NCBI GenBank assembly: GCA_031289165.1
Contig: JAITPZ010000114.1
Location: 1-9,805, forward strand
Reading direction: 5' to 3'
DNA length: 9,805 nt
From: Synergistaceae bacterium
GTDB taxonomy: Bacteria > Synergistota > Synergistia > Synergistales > Aminobacteriaceae
The position numbers and the translations under genes were made by a program. Of this stretch, positions 1 through 6,550 are shown piece by piece; position 1 is the first letter of the stretch; every line of letters starts with the position of its first letter. The notes under the pieces are model-generated. The model searched no databases. It saw nothing but the letters and a program-made list of their open reading frames with translations, and was not told the DNA's origin.

Positions 1-642
1 CTGGCCTCCCGGGGAATTTTATTCCTTGACGAATTTACCGAGTTTCGGCGCGACCTGACGGAGAGCCTTCGCGCTCCCCTCGAGGACGGGGAGGTGGTCG
101 TCAGCCGCGCGGCCGGTACTGTCACCTATCCGTCGCGCGTGCTGCTCGTCCTCGCGGCGAATCCCTGCGCCTGCGGGCACCTGGGGGATCCGGTCGAAAA
201 GTGCGTCTGCTCGAGCGTCGAGCTGGAGCGTTACCGGCGCAGGTTGTCCGGTCCCATTCTGGACCGTATCGACCTGCAGATCTCCGTCCCGCGTCTGATG
301 CCGGAGGAGCTTCTGTCGTTTTCCGAGTCGGCGGAGTCCAGCGAGGCGATCCGCGAGCGCGTCTGCCGCGCCCGGACGGTCCAACAGACGCGATGGGGGT
401 CTCACGGTTTTTCCTGCAATGCGGAGCTGCCCGAAAAAATCGTGCGGCGCTTTTTGGAGCTCTCGCCGGAAACGCGCGACTATCTCGCCGGGATGGCGGG
501 GAAGCTGCGTCTGTCGGGGCGCGGAATCAGCCGCGTTTTGAAGGTCGCCCGCACCATCGCCGACCTCGCGGGCGAGGGGCAGATCGGGACGCCTCATCTC
601 GCCGAGTCGCTGATGTACCGGAGAGGGGTGGTGGGCGAATGA
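1..642 (+). CDS. comM: ComM/YifB-family Mg-chelatase-like AAA+ ATPase, C-terminal part (5' end outside window)
   Basis: The frame is open from base 1, giving 213 visible residues, so the start and the N-terminal Lon-like domain and Walker A lie upstream (family proteins are about 500 residues). Visible are a Walker B-like stretch (ILFLDEF, residues 6-12), the family's LEDGEVVVSRA segment, a Cys-rich probable metal-binding stretch (NPCACG followed by CVC), the sensor/arginine region SGPILDRIDL, and the Mg_chelatase C-terminal domain ending LKVARTIADLAG...HLAESLMYRR. In naturally transformable bacteria ComM is a hexameric helicase that promotes branch migration during integration of transforming DNA; many non-transformable species also carry it. 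Its stop overlaps the dprA start (ATGA), so the two are probably cotranscribed and translationally coupled. The family call is secure; a competence role here is inferred. Confidence 0.93.
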   Translation: MASRGILFLDEFTEFRRDLTESLRAPLEDGEVVVSRAAGTVTYPSRVLLVLAANPCACGHLGDPVEKCVCSSVELERYRRRLSGPILDRIDLQISVPRLMPEELLSFSESAESSEAIRERVCRARTVQQTRWGSHGFSCNAELPEKIVRRFLELSPETRDYLAGMAGKLRLSGRGISRVLKVARTIADLAGEGQIGTPHLAESLMYRRGVVGE

Positions 643-1745
643 ACGATTCGCTCAGGGCAAAGCTGCTTTTGAACGCGTGCGGAGCCCCTTCGACCGCCTG
701 GGAGGCTCTGAAACAATCGGACTCGTCCGACGCGCTCTGGACGGAGGGGGAAGAGCTCTGGAAAAGGCTGGGTATTCGCACGTCCTCCCGCGTGCGCCTC
801 GCGGAGCTTGTCGCCGAGCGCGACTGGGCCGACCGGGAGCTGGAGAGGGTGGACCGCTTCGGCGCGCGCTTCGTCGCGATCGACGACGTGGAGTATCCCG
901 TCCGTTTGAAGGATCTCGCGTCTCCGCCGACGGGGCTTTACGTCAGGGGAGAGCTGAACCTTCAAAATCCGATGACCGCCATCGTCGGCACGCGGCGCTG
1001 CAGCCCTTACGGACGCACGGTCGCCGGATCGATCGGGCGCATGGTCGCGAGGGCGGGTCATCAGGTCGTCAGCGGCGGAGCGAAGGGCATCGACGGCGCG
1101 GGGCATCAGGGCTGTCTGGAGGAAGGGGGAACGACGGTCGCCGTTCTGGGTACGGCGGTCGATCGGGTCTATCCCGCCGAACATCGGCCGCTGTTTCACA
1201 GGATCGCCGAGCGGGGCGCGCTGATCTCGGAGTACCCGATGGGGACGGGCGGCGATCCCTGGCGTTTCCCGGAGCGCAACCGTCTCATCGTCGCTCTCTG
1301 CAGCCGCCTTGTCGTCGTGGAGTCCCCGGAGGACGGCGGTTCCATGATCACGGCGCGGCTGGGGCTCGACCTCGGGCGCGAAATATGGAGCGTTCCGGGG
1401 CGCATCACGGAGGAGATCTGCAGGGGGTCGAACGCCCTGATACGCGATGGGGCCAATCCCCTGATCGACGTCGACGACTTCGTCGAAAAGATGTCGGGCC
1501 GGTACGGTCAGATGCTTCTCGACTTCACGGGCGACGTTTCGTCTCCGGATTTTACGGGCAGCGAAAAGAACGTTCTGGAGCTTTTGCGGCGCAGAGGGGG
1601 ACGCACTCTGGACGATATTATGGAAGAAAGCGGACTGGGTTTTGTCGATGCCCAGTCCTGTCTGATGACGCTCTGCGCCTCCGGGGCCGTCTACTCCTCC
1701 GGCCCGGGGCGCTACAGCGCGGGCTCGGGGGATCTGCAATTCTGA
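639..1745 (+). CDS. dprA: DNA-processing protein DprA (Smf)
   Basis: This 368-residue cytoplasmic protein protects incoming single-stranded DNA and loads RecA during transformation. The ATG at 639 overlaps the comM stop, with a purine-rich GAGAGGGG upstream at 621-628; reading further upstream would run through comM. A short N-terminal helical region is followed by the Rossmann-like DprA core. It has YPVRLKDLASPPTGLYVRG (from residue 86), AIVGTRRCSPYG (about 113-124), the nucleotide-loop-like SGGAKGID (145-152; the usual form is SGxARGID, so Lys replaces Arg), AVLGTAVDRVYP and FPERNR (210-215). Conserved GSMITARLGLDLGREIWSVPG and GSNALIRDGA follow. Residues from about 305 look like the C-terminal winged-helix domain found in many DprA proteins. 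Length and motif order are normal. No convincing terminator follows; a separate promoter precedes the next genes. Confidence 0.95.
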   Translation: MNDSLRAKLLLNACGAPSTAWEALKQSDSSDALWTEGEELWKRLGIRTSSRVRLAELVAERDWADRELERVDRFGARFVAIDDVEYPVRLKDLASPPTGLYVRGELNLQNPMTAIVGTRRCSPYGRTVAGSIGRMVARAGHQVVSGGAKGIDGAGHQGCLEEGGTTVAVLGTAVDRVYPAEHRPLFHRIAERGALISEYPMGTGGDPWRFPERNRLIVALCSRLVVVESPEDGGSMITARLGLDLGREIWSVPGRITEEICRGSNALIRDGANPLIDVDDFVEKMSGRYGQMLLDFTGDVSSPDFTGSEKNVLELLRRRGGRTLDDIMEESGLGFVDAQSCLMTLCASGAVYSSGPGRYSAGSGDLQF

Positions 1746-1879
1746 ACGGGCGCAGTACGAACGAAATCTTCGAGAAAAACGACGCTCATGTTGTAAAATA
1801 ATCCCTCGTATCCACGGGAAGAAATCGTATTGCGGGGAAACGACAGGGCATTTGATCGTCACAATTTGAATCGGTTGCC

Positions 1880-1908
1880 TTGACGCGCGGGAATATGGTA
1901 TATATAGT
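1880..1908 (+). promoter_or_regulatory. Sigma70-type promoter upstream of the small ORF and topA
   Basis: TTGACG at 1880-1885 (5 of 6 matches to TTGACA) and TATAGT at 1903-1908 (5 of 6 matches to TATAAT) are separated by exactly 17 bases. It lies in the 1746-2036 gap, which is AT-richer than the flanking genes (line 1921-1980 is about 42% G+C). Transcription would start near 1914-1916 and give a leader of about 120 bases before the TTG at 2037. This would let topA and trmFO be transcribed independently of comM-dprA. Apart from this promoter and the ribosome binding site below, I see nothing recognisable in the gap: no riboswitch, no clear terminator after dprA, and no convincing small gene. 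Confidence 0.6.
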
Positions 1909-2022
1909 GCATGGAGCGAAACGGTATTCGATAAATCCGGGTTTGAAGGATACTGACAAATACGATAAGCGGATGCAGAAAATTGAAGGGGAAGGCGCCT
2001 GCAGGGAGAGCGCGTTTCCGCG

Positions 2023-2030
2023 AAAGGAAG
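2023..2030 (+). promoter_or_regulatory. Ribosome binding site deciding the TTG start at 2037
   Basis: AAAGGAAG lies six bases before the TTG at 2037. An alternative in-frame TTG at 1983 has only a weak GGA about ten bases upstream. This is the reason for choosing 2037 as the start of the small gene. Confidence 0.5.
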
Positions 2031-2036
2031 AACATT

Positions 2037-2381
2037 TTGGAGAAAATTTATGTAAGTACAATCTCTGCGGACGTCTCCTCCCAAAATAAAGGGCCATCGG
2101 GAAATTTTGGCAGTCGGAGGATTCTCCATCAGCTGGAGCGCCGCTATCTTTCGCCGGAAGCGCAGGAGTTGGCCTATTGCCTTCTGAGTTCGGCAACCGT
2201 ACCCTCCGAGGTGACGGAGAACGCGATGCAGCAGGCTGTCGCGCTCGGGAGCGTGAGCGACCTGATCATTGACGCGCAGACCTTCCAGGCATTGCTCGAA
2301 GCGGTGACGCTGAACCCCTCGTTCAGAATTCCCTTTTCGGTGACGACGAGCCTGACCCCATCCAGCCCGTGGCTCTGCTGA
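2037..2381 (+). CDS. Unrecognised 114-residue protein abutting topA, possibly the split-off N-terminus of TopA
   Basis: I do not recognise this family. The frame uses a TTG start behind a good ribosome binding site and reads 114 residues. The middle looks like a genuine soluble helical protein (RRILHQLERRYLSPEAQELA, then a segment through LIIDAQTFQALLEAVTLN), with the G/C-rich third positions typical of neighbouring genes. The last 20 or so residues (from about 2322) look less natural. Over the same bases topA's frame reads GDDEPDPIQPVALLTM, a plausible acidic linker that runs on into TopA. One missing base near 2339 would join the two frames into a single protein. Alternatively this is a separate small gene whose TGA (2379-2381) sits two bases before the topA ATG, for translational coupling. 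There are no cysteine pairs, signal peptide or membrane segments. Confidence 0.5.
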   Translation: MEKIYVSTISADVSSQNKGPSGNFGSRRILHQLERRYLSPEAQELAYCLLSSATVPSEVTENAMQQAVALGSVSDLIIDAQTFQALLEAVTLNPSFRIPFSVTTSLTPSSPWLC

Positions 2382-2383
2382 CG

Positions 2384-4732
2384 ATGGCGACCCGTAAAGC
2401 TCTGCCGCCCGCGGAGGGCGAATCTGCGAAAGCGAACGCAGAAAATAAAAAGAAGCAGCCGTCCTCGGCAAAATCGCCGTCAAAATCGAAAACCGCGTCG
2501 AAAACGGTATCGAAAAGCGCCTCTGAAACGAAGAATGCGACGGTAACCACGAAGAGAACTCCGGTGAAAAAGACGACGACGAAGCCTGGCGCGTCGAAGC
2601 CGGCCCGGGGCGCAATTTCGGGGACTGCGGCCATCAACAGGACCCTCGTTATCGTGGAGTCCCCCTCCAAGGCTAAGACCCTGTCCAAAATCCTGGGATC
2701 GGGGTACGTCATCAGATCGAGCGTCGGGCACATCCGCGATCTGCCCCGCAGCCGCATGGCGATCGACATCGAGCACGACTTCGCGCCGGAGTACATTCTG
2801 GTGAAGGGCAAGGCTACCCTCAAAAATGAGCTGGCCGCCCTCTCGCAGAACGCGAAGGCCGTTCTGCTGGCTTCCGACCCCGACCGGGAAGGCGAGGCCA
2901 TCGCCTGGCATCTGGCGGAGCTGCTGAACGTGCCGCTCAATAAAAAATGCCGCGTTCGCTTCTACGAGATCACGGCCAACGCCGTCCGCGAGGCGATACA
3001 AAACCCCGACGTCATCGACCTGCATCGGGTGGACGCCCAGCAGGCGCGGCGCATTCTGGACCGTCTCGTCGGCTACACGCTTTCCCCATTGCTCTGGAAC
3101 AAGATACGCTACGGGCTTTCGGCCGGTCGCGTCCAGTCGGTGGCGCTCGACCTGATATGCGAGCGTGAGCGCGAAATCGGGAGGTTCGTCCCGGAGGAAT
3201 ACTGGAACGTCACGGTGAAGGCCGCGGCCCCGGGGGACCGGAGCTACGAGATGCGGGTTGACCGGCTGGACGGTAAGGGACTCTGGAAAAACAGCCTGCC
3301 CCTCCTGATAGCGAACGAGTCGATCGCCGACACGATCCTGGCGGAGGTTCGGAGCAACCCCATCGTCGTCTCGGAGTTTCGCCTGCGCGAGAGTCGGCGC
3401 AAGCCCCAGCCTCCCTTCAAAACCAGCAGCATGCAGCAGGAGGCGGCGCGCCGCGCGGGACTGTCGCCGCGTCGCACCATGCGCATCGCGCAGGACTTGT
3501 ACGAGGGCATCGACATCCCCGGGCGCGGACAGACGGGAATGATCACCTACATGAGAACCGACAGCCTGAGATTGGCATCGGAGGCCATTGATGCCTGCCG
3601 TGCCTATATTTCCTCAAGCCGCGGCTCCCGTTACCTCCCGGAAAAGCCCAACATCTATATGGCGTCCGCTCGTGCTCAGGACGCGCACGAGGCGATACGC
3701 CCCACGGACGTCACCCTGACGCCCGAGTCGGTGAAGAGCGCCCTCTCGGCGGAGCAGTTTCGGCTTTACGACCTGATCTGGAGGCGTTTCGTGGCGTCGC
3801 AGATGACCGAGGCCGTGGTCGCCAACTCCACTCTGCTGGCCGAGGCGGGGCGCGTGGGAATGCGTCAGCTCGGCGAGAGCCTGATCTTCGAGGGATGGAG
3901 CGCCATATGGCCTCTCGACCTCAAGGGCGACCTCCTGGCAAAGGCGGAAAAGGACGAGACCCTGACCCTCGTGTCCGCCGGAAAGGAACAGAAGTTTACG
4001 CGTCCCCCCGCACGGTACTCCGAGGCGACGCTGATCAAAACCCTGGAGGAGGACGGCGTCGGACGCCCCTCCACCTACGCCACCATCGTGGACACCCTGT
4101 ACGATCGGGGCTACGTCGAGAAGAGCGAGGACAAACGTCTCATGCCGACCTCCCTCGGGATGACGGTGGACGAATTTCTGAAGAGGTACTTTGACAGGGG
4201 AAACGTCTCCTCCATCGTGGACACGGGGTTCACCGCGCAGATGGAGCAGGAGCTGGACGAGATCGAGGAAAACAAACGCGCTTGGTTGGACGTGGTGAAG
4301 GCTTTCTGGAAGGATTTTTCGCAGACCGTCGAGGTTGCTAAGGACGCGAAAAGGGTGCCTCTGCCGGAGCCGGAGCCCATAGGCGAGGACTGTCCGGAGT
4401 GCGGCAAACCGCTGGTCAGAAAGCGCGGGCGCTTTGGAGAGTTCATCGCCTGCAGCGGTTATCCCGAATGCCGGCACACGCGCGCGATTCTGGAGGCCGT
4501 GGGCGTCATGTGTCCAAAGTGCGGCGCGGGCGACATCGTGAAGCGACGCAGCAAAAAAGGCAGAACCTTCTTCGGCTGCTCCCGCTATCCGGAATGCGAC
4601 TATATCTCCTGGAACCAGCCTACGGGCGAGAAATGCCCGGACTGCGGCGCCGGTCTCGTCAAAAAGAGCATGACGACCTTCTGCCCGGAGTGCGGCTACA
4701 AAGCGTTGTTGGACGCCAGCACCGACGCCTGA
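2384..4732 (+). CDS. topA: DNA topoisomerase I (type IA)
   Basis: Relaxes negative supercoils by transient single-strand breakage through a 5'-phosphotyrosine link. From ATG 2384 it is 782 residues; a GTG at 2369 would add five. Neither start has a clear ribosome binding site, and both touch the upstream frame's end, suggesting coupling. The first 80 or so residues are a Lys/Ser/Thr/Pro-rich low-complexity tail, not usual for TopA. TOPRIM follows, with VESPSK (Glu92) and DPDREGE (Asp165, Asp167, Glu169). Further motifs are the catalytic GMITYMRTDS (Tyr389), AHEAIRPTD (from Ala434) and EEDGVGRPSTYATIV. Three intact tetracysteine zinc ribbons end the protein: Cys670/673/690/696, Cys710/713/732/738 and Cys751/754/767/770. 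The core length is normal, and the catalytic residues I checked are present. The stop overlaps the trmFO ATG by one base. Confidence 0.96.
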   Translation: MATRKALPPAEGESAKANAENKKKQPSSAKSPSKSKTASKTVSKSASETKNATVTTKRTPVKKTTTKPGASKPARGAISGTAAINRTLVIVESPSKAKTLSKILGSGYVIRSSVGHIRDLPRSRMAIDIEHDFAPEYILVKGKATLKNELAALSQNAKAVLLASDPDREGEAIAWHLAELLNVPLNKKCRVRFYEITANAVREAIQNPDVIDLHRVDAQQARRILDRLVGYTLSPLLWNKIRYGLSAGRVQSVALDLICEREREIGRFVPEEYWNVTVKAAAPGDRSYEMRVDRLDGKGLWKNSLPLLIANESIADTILAEVRSNPIVVSEFRLRESRRKPQPPFKTSSMQQEAARRAGLSPRRTMRIAQDLYEGIDIPGRGQTGMITYMRTDSLRLASEAIDACRAYISSSRGSRYLPEKPNIYMASARAQDAHEAIRPTDVTLTPESVKSALSAEQFRLYDLIWRRFVASQMTEAVVANSTLLAEAGRVGMRQLGESLIFEGWSAIWPLDLKGDLLAKAEKDETLTLVSAGKEQKFTRPPARYSEATLIKTLEEDGVGRPSTYATIVDTLYDRGYVEKSEDKRLMPTSLGMTVDEFLKRYFDRGNVSSIVDTGFTAQMEQELDEIEENKRAWLDVVKAFWKDFSQTVEVAKDAKRVPLPEPEPIGEDCPECGKPLVRKRGRFGEFIACSGYPECRHTRAILEAVGVMCPKCGAGDIVKRRSKKGRTFFGCSRYPECDYISWNQPTGEKCPDCGAGLVKKSMTTFCPECGYKALLDASTDA

Positions 4733-6096
4733 TGCGCACGTTCGACGGGGCTCCGCCTCCCGACGCGATTGTCGTCGGAGGCGGACTGTCGGGGGCCGAG
4801 GCGGCCTGGCAGATGGCGAAACGGGGCGTTCGCGTTCGGCTTTTCGAGATGCGCCCCTTCGTCCAGACGCCGGCCCACAGCACCGCGCAGCTCGCCGAGG
4901 TCGTATGCAGCAACTCCTTCGGCGGAGAGGGGGAGGAGAGTGCCGCGGGGATCCTGAAGGCGGAACTGTCGCTCGCGGAGTCCCTGATTCTGGAGTGCGC
5001 GCACGTCTCCCGCGTCCCCGCAGGCGGATCTCTCGCCGTGGACCGCGACCGTTTTTCCGCGCTTGTCAGCGCCCATATCGAATCGCATTCCAACATCGAA
5101 GTCGTGCGCGAAGAAGTAAAAGGACCGCTGACGGACCCGTCATGCCCGGTGATTCTGGCGACGGGTCCCCTGACGTCCTTCGTCATGGCGAAAAACCTGC
5201 AGGCCCTGATCGGGGAGAACTGCCTCTCTTTCTTCGACGCCGTGGCCCCCATCGTGACGCGCGAGTCCATCGACATGGACAAAGCCTGGCTCGCGGGGCG
5301 CTATGGACGCGGCAACGACTACATCAACTGTCCGTTGAACCGGGAGGAGTACCTGGCCTTTTACGAGCTCCTGACCTCCGCTGAACGCGCCCTGCCGCAC
5401 GAATTCGAAAAGGGCGCTTACTTCGAGGGCTGTATGCCCGTCGAGGTCATGGCGGCGCGGGGAGTGGACACGCTGCGCTTCGGCCCGATGAAACCCGTCG
5501 GGCTTTCCAACCCCAAAAGCGGCCGCGAGCCCTGGGCCGTCGTCCAGCTGAGGCAGGACAACCGGGAGGGGACGCTCTTCAACATGGTGGGCTTTCAGAC
5601 GGGCCTGAAATGGGGCGAGCAGTCGCGGCTGATCAAAATGATTCCGGGCTTGGAAAACGCCGATATCATTCGCTTCGGCGTGATGCACCGCAATATTTAC
5701 CTCCACGCCCCCTCCGTGCTGGACGCGCATCTGCGGCTGAAACGATTCGCCGACGGACCGGAAAGCGGGGCGATCTTTCTTGCCGGACAGATCACGGGAG
5801 TCGAGGGCTACATGGAGAGCACCGCCATGGGACTGGTCGCGGGCGTGAACGCGACGCGCCTGCTGCGCGGAGCGGCGCTGCCGGACTGGCCGCGCGAGAC
5901 CGCCATCGGCTCGCTCCTTCACTACCTGCAGGACGCCGATACAAAAACCTTTCAACCAATGAACGCAAACCTCGGAATTTTCCCCGCCCTGCCCGAAAGG
6001 GTAAAGGACAAAAAGCGAAGTGCGCGTATGATTTACGACCGCGCGCTGGCGGCCGCGGAAAAATTCTGGAACGTCGATAACAACCCCCTCCTTTAG
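4732..6096 (+). CDS. trmFO: Methylenetetrahydrofolate-tRNA-(uracil-54-C5)-methyltransferase, FAD-dependent
   Basis: Makes ribothymidine (m5U54) in the T-loop of tRNA, with 5,10-methylenetetrahydrofolate as carbon donor and FADH2 as reductant. It is 454 residues, within the family range. The ATG shares one base with the topA stop (TGATG), and no independent ribosome binding site is visible, so coupling is likely. An N-terminal dinucleotide-binding motif (GGGLSGAEAA, residues 16-25) is followed by FEMRP (38-42). Two family cysteines lie in EVVCSNSFGGEG (Cys59) and FEGCMPVEVMA (Cys234); in context they match the pair implicated in catalysis in Bacillus subtilis TrmFO (Cys53 and Cys226). The C-terminal FAD segment GQITGVEGYMESTAMG (from about 352) and FQPMNANLGIFP are typical. 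The trmFO-next-to-topA order is widespread in bacteria using the folate-dependent route. No good terminator follows. Confidence 0.96.
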   Translation: MRTFDGAPPPDAIVVGGGLSGAEAAWQMAKRGVRVRLFEMRPFVQTPAHSTAQLAEVVCSNSFGGEGEESAAGILKAELSLAESLILECAHVSRVPAGGSLAVDRDRFSALVSAHIESHSNIEVVREEVKGPLTDPSCPVILATGPLTSFVMAKNLQALIGENCLSFFDAVAPIVTRESIDMDKAWLAGRYGRGNDYINCPLNREEYLAFYELLTSAERALPHEFEKGAYFEGCMPVEVMAARGVDTLRFGPMKPVGLSNPKSGREPWAVVQLRQDNREGTLFNMVGFQTGLKWGEQSRLIKMIPGLENADIIRFGVMHRNIYLHAPSVLDAHLRLKRFADGPESGAIFLAGQITGVEGYMESTAMGLVAGVNATRLLRGAALPDWPRETAIGSLLHYLQDADTKTFQPMNANLGIFPALPERVKDKKRSARMIYDRALAAAEKFWNVDNNPLL

Positions 6097-6386
6097 AAAC
6101 GGCGCGCTTTTTCTCCTGCGGATTTGGGTGAGCCGATTCCTTTTGTTCCGTCTGCCTTTGCAATATATAATGAGAAACCTCGGTATACATTAAGAATGTC
6201 TCCATAGACGAAAGGGATTTTATCTTTTGTCCGGAAAGTTTCTTCAGGGAAATCATATTTGCCGATCTCCGCGCATACAGCGTTAACTGCAATGCTCTCA
6301 ATTTTGTCCTTCGTAAGCGACATGCAAATCCCGATTTGTTTTTGCTCTTTCATTTGCCGCAGTTGTTTCGATATACGTATTTCCAT
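6093..6386 (-). pseudogene. Truncated remnant resembling the start of a DUF4365-like accessory protein
   Basis: On the minus strand a frame reads about 97 residues from an ATG at 6386 (alternatives at 6353 and 6323; none has a clear ribosome binding site) and ends inside the trmFO stop region. Its core (SLTKDKIESIAVNAV, then FRTKDKIPFVYGDILNVYRG) resembles, from memory, the opening of DUF4365-like proteins, which have an N-terminal helix followed by DK.P..DG.I.VY and a nuclease-like fold. Here the expected Trp-Asp is replaced by Val-Tyr, and the sequence after NVYRG degenerates. The rest of such a protein (200 or more residues) is missing. The segment is much more AT-rich than its surroundings (about 37-42% G+C in 60-base lines at 6181 and 6301, against about 77% at 5821), consistent with acquired DNA. 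The assignment is tentative; it could also be non-coding AT-rich DNA. Confidence 0.35.
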
Positions 6387-6421
6387 CCGAATTACTGAGA
6401 TGCAGCACCATGCTTTCCCGG

Positions 6422-6439
6422 TATAATTCTCGGAAAATC
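6422..6439 (+). promoter_or_regulatory. TATAAT overlapping a CodY-box-like palindrome upstream of brnQ
   Basis: A perfect TATAAT occurs at 6422-6427. Overlapping it, 6425-6439 reads AATTCTCGGAAAATC, 12 of 15 matches to the CodY box AATTTTCWGAAAATT (mismatches at positions 5, 8 and 15). It lies 111 bases before the brnQ start. No acceptable -35 element is found 16-19 bases upstream and there is no extended TG, so promoter activity is uncertain. CodY is a known repressor of branched-chain amino acid transporters in Firmicutes, and a site over the -10 would fit repression. Whether this organism has CodY cannot be seen here. The rest of 6440-6539 shows nothing I can name. Confidence 0.35.
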
Positions 6440-6539
6440 GGCTTACGGGCAATTCTTCGCCGGGTCTTTTTCGGACACGTCATCCATGTCCATTCGTTTA
6501 CTGCGGAAGCTGTTACGGCGGGATACAATATTATCTTAC

Positions 6540-6545
6540 GGAGGT
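6540..6545 (+). promoter_or_regulatory. Strong ribosome binding site for brnQ
   Basis: GGAGGT lies five bases before the ATG at 6551 and fixes that start. The same frame is open for 47 codons further upstream, but that stretch lacks transporter features. A TACAAT at 6524-6529 is a possible second -10, without a matching -35. Confidence 0.8.
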
Positions 6546-6550
6546 ACGTA

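Noticed and set aside
1795..1825. Terminator hairpin after dprA (CCCTCGT...ACGGGA)
   Set aside because: The stem needs a bulge and has only about five pairs, and no T tract follows.
1880..2089. 69-codon plus-strand frame starting at the -35 element
   Set aside because: Its start would lie upstream of the predicted transcription start, it has no ribosome binding site, and it overlaps the better-supported frame at 2037.
2328..2345. Programmed -1 frameshift signal at the CCC TTT TCG run
   Set aside because: No X XXY YYZ heptamer is in the right phase and no convincing downstream hairpin is visible; kept only as a possibility under the TopA finding.
2369..2383. GTG at 2369 as the topA start
   Set aside because: Not excluded, but the ATG at 2384 sits two bases after the upstream stop, which fits reinitiation better; neither has a clear ribosome binding site.
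594..2615. Very long minus-strand open frame (673 codons) opposite dprA and the topA start
   Set aside because: It is antisense to well-conserved DprA and TopA, crosses the intergenic gap, is rich in Arg/Pro/Ser and has no recognisable motif; long antisense frames are expected in GC-rich coding DNA.
5140..5955. Minus-strand frame of 271 codons within trmFO
   Set aside because: Shadow of the trmFO codon pattern; low-information composition and no motif.
6097..6120. Terminator after trmFO at GGCGCGCTTTTTCT
   Set aside because: There is a T run, but no upstream partner strand forms a stable stem next to it.
6387..6550. T-box or amino-acid leader upstream of brnQ
   Set aside because: No T-box motif (AGGGTGGNACCGCG-like), specifier stem or leader peptide rich in branched-chain residues was found.
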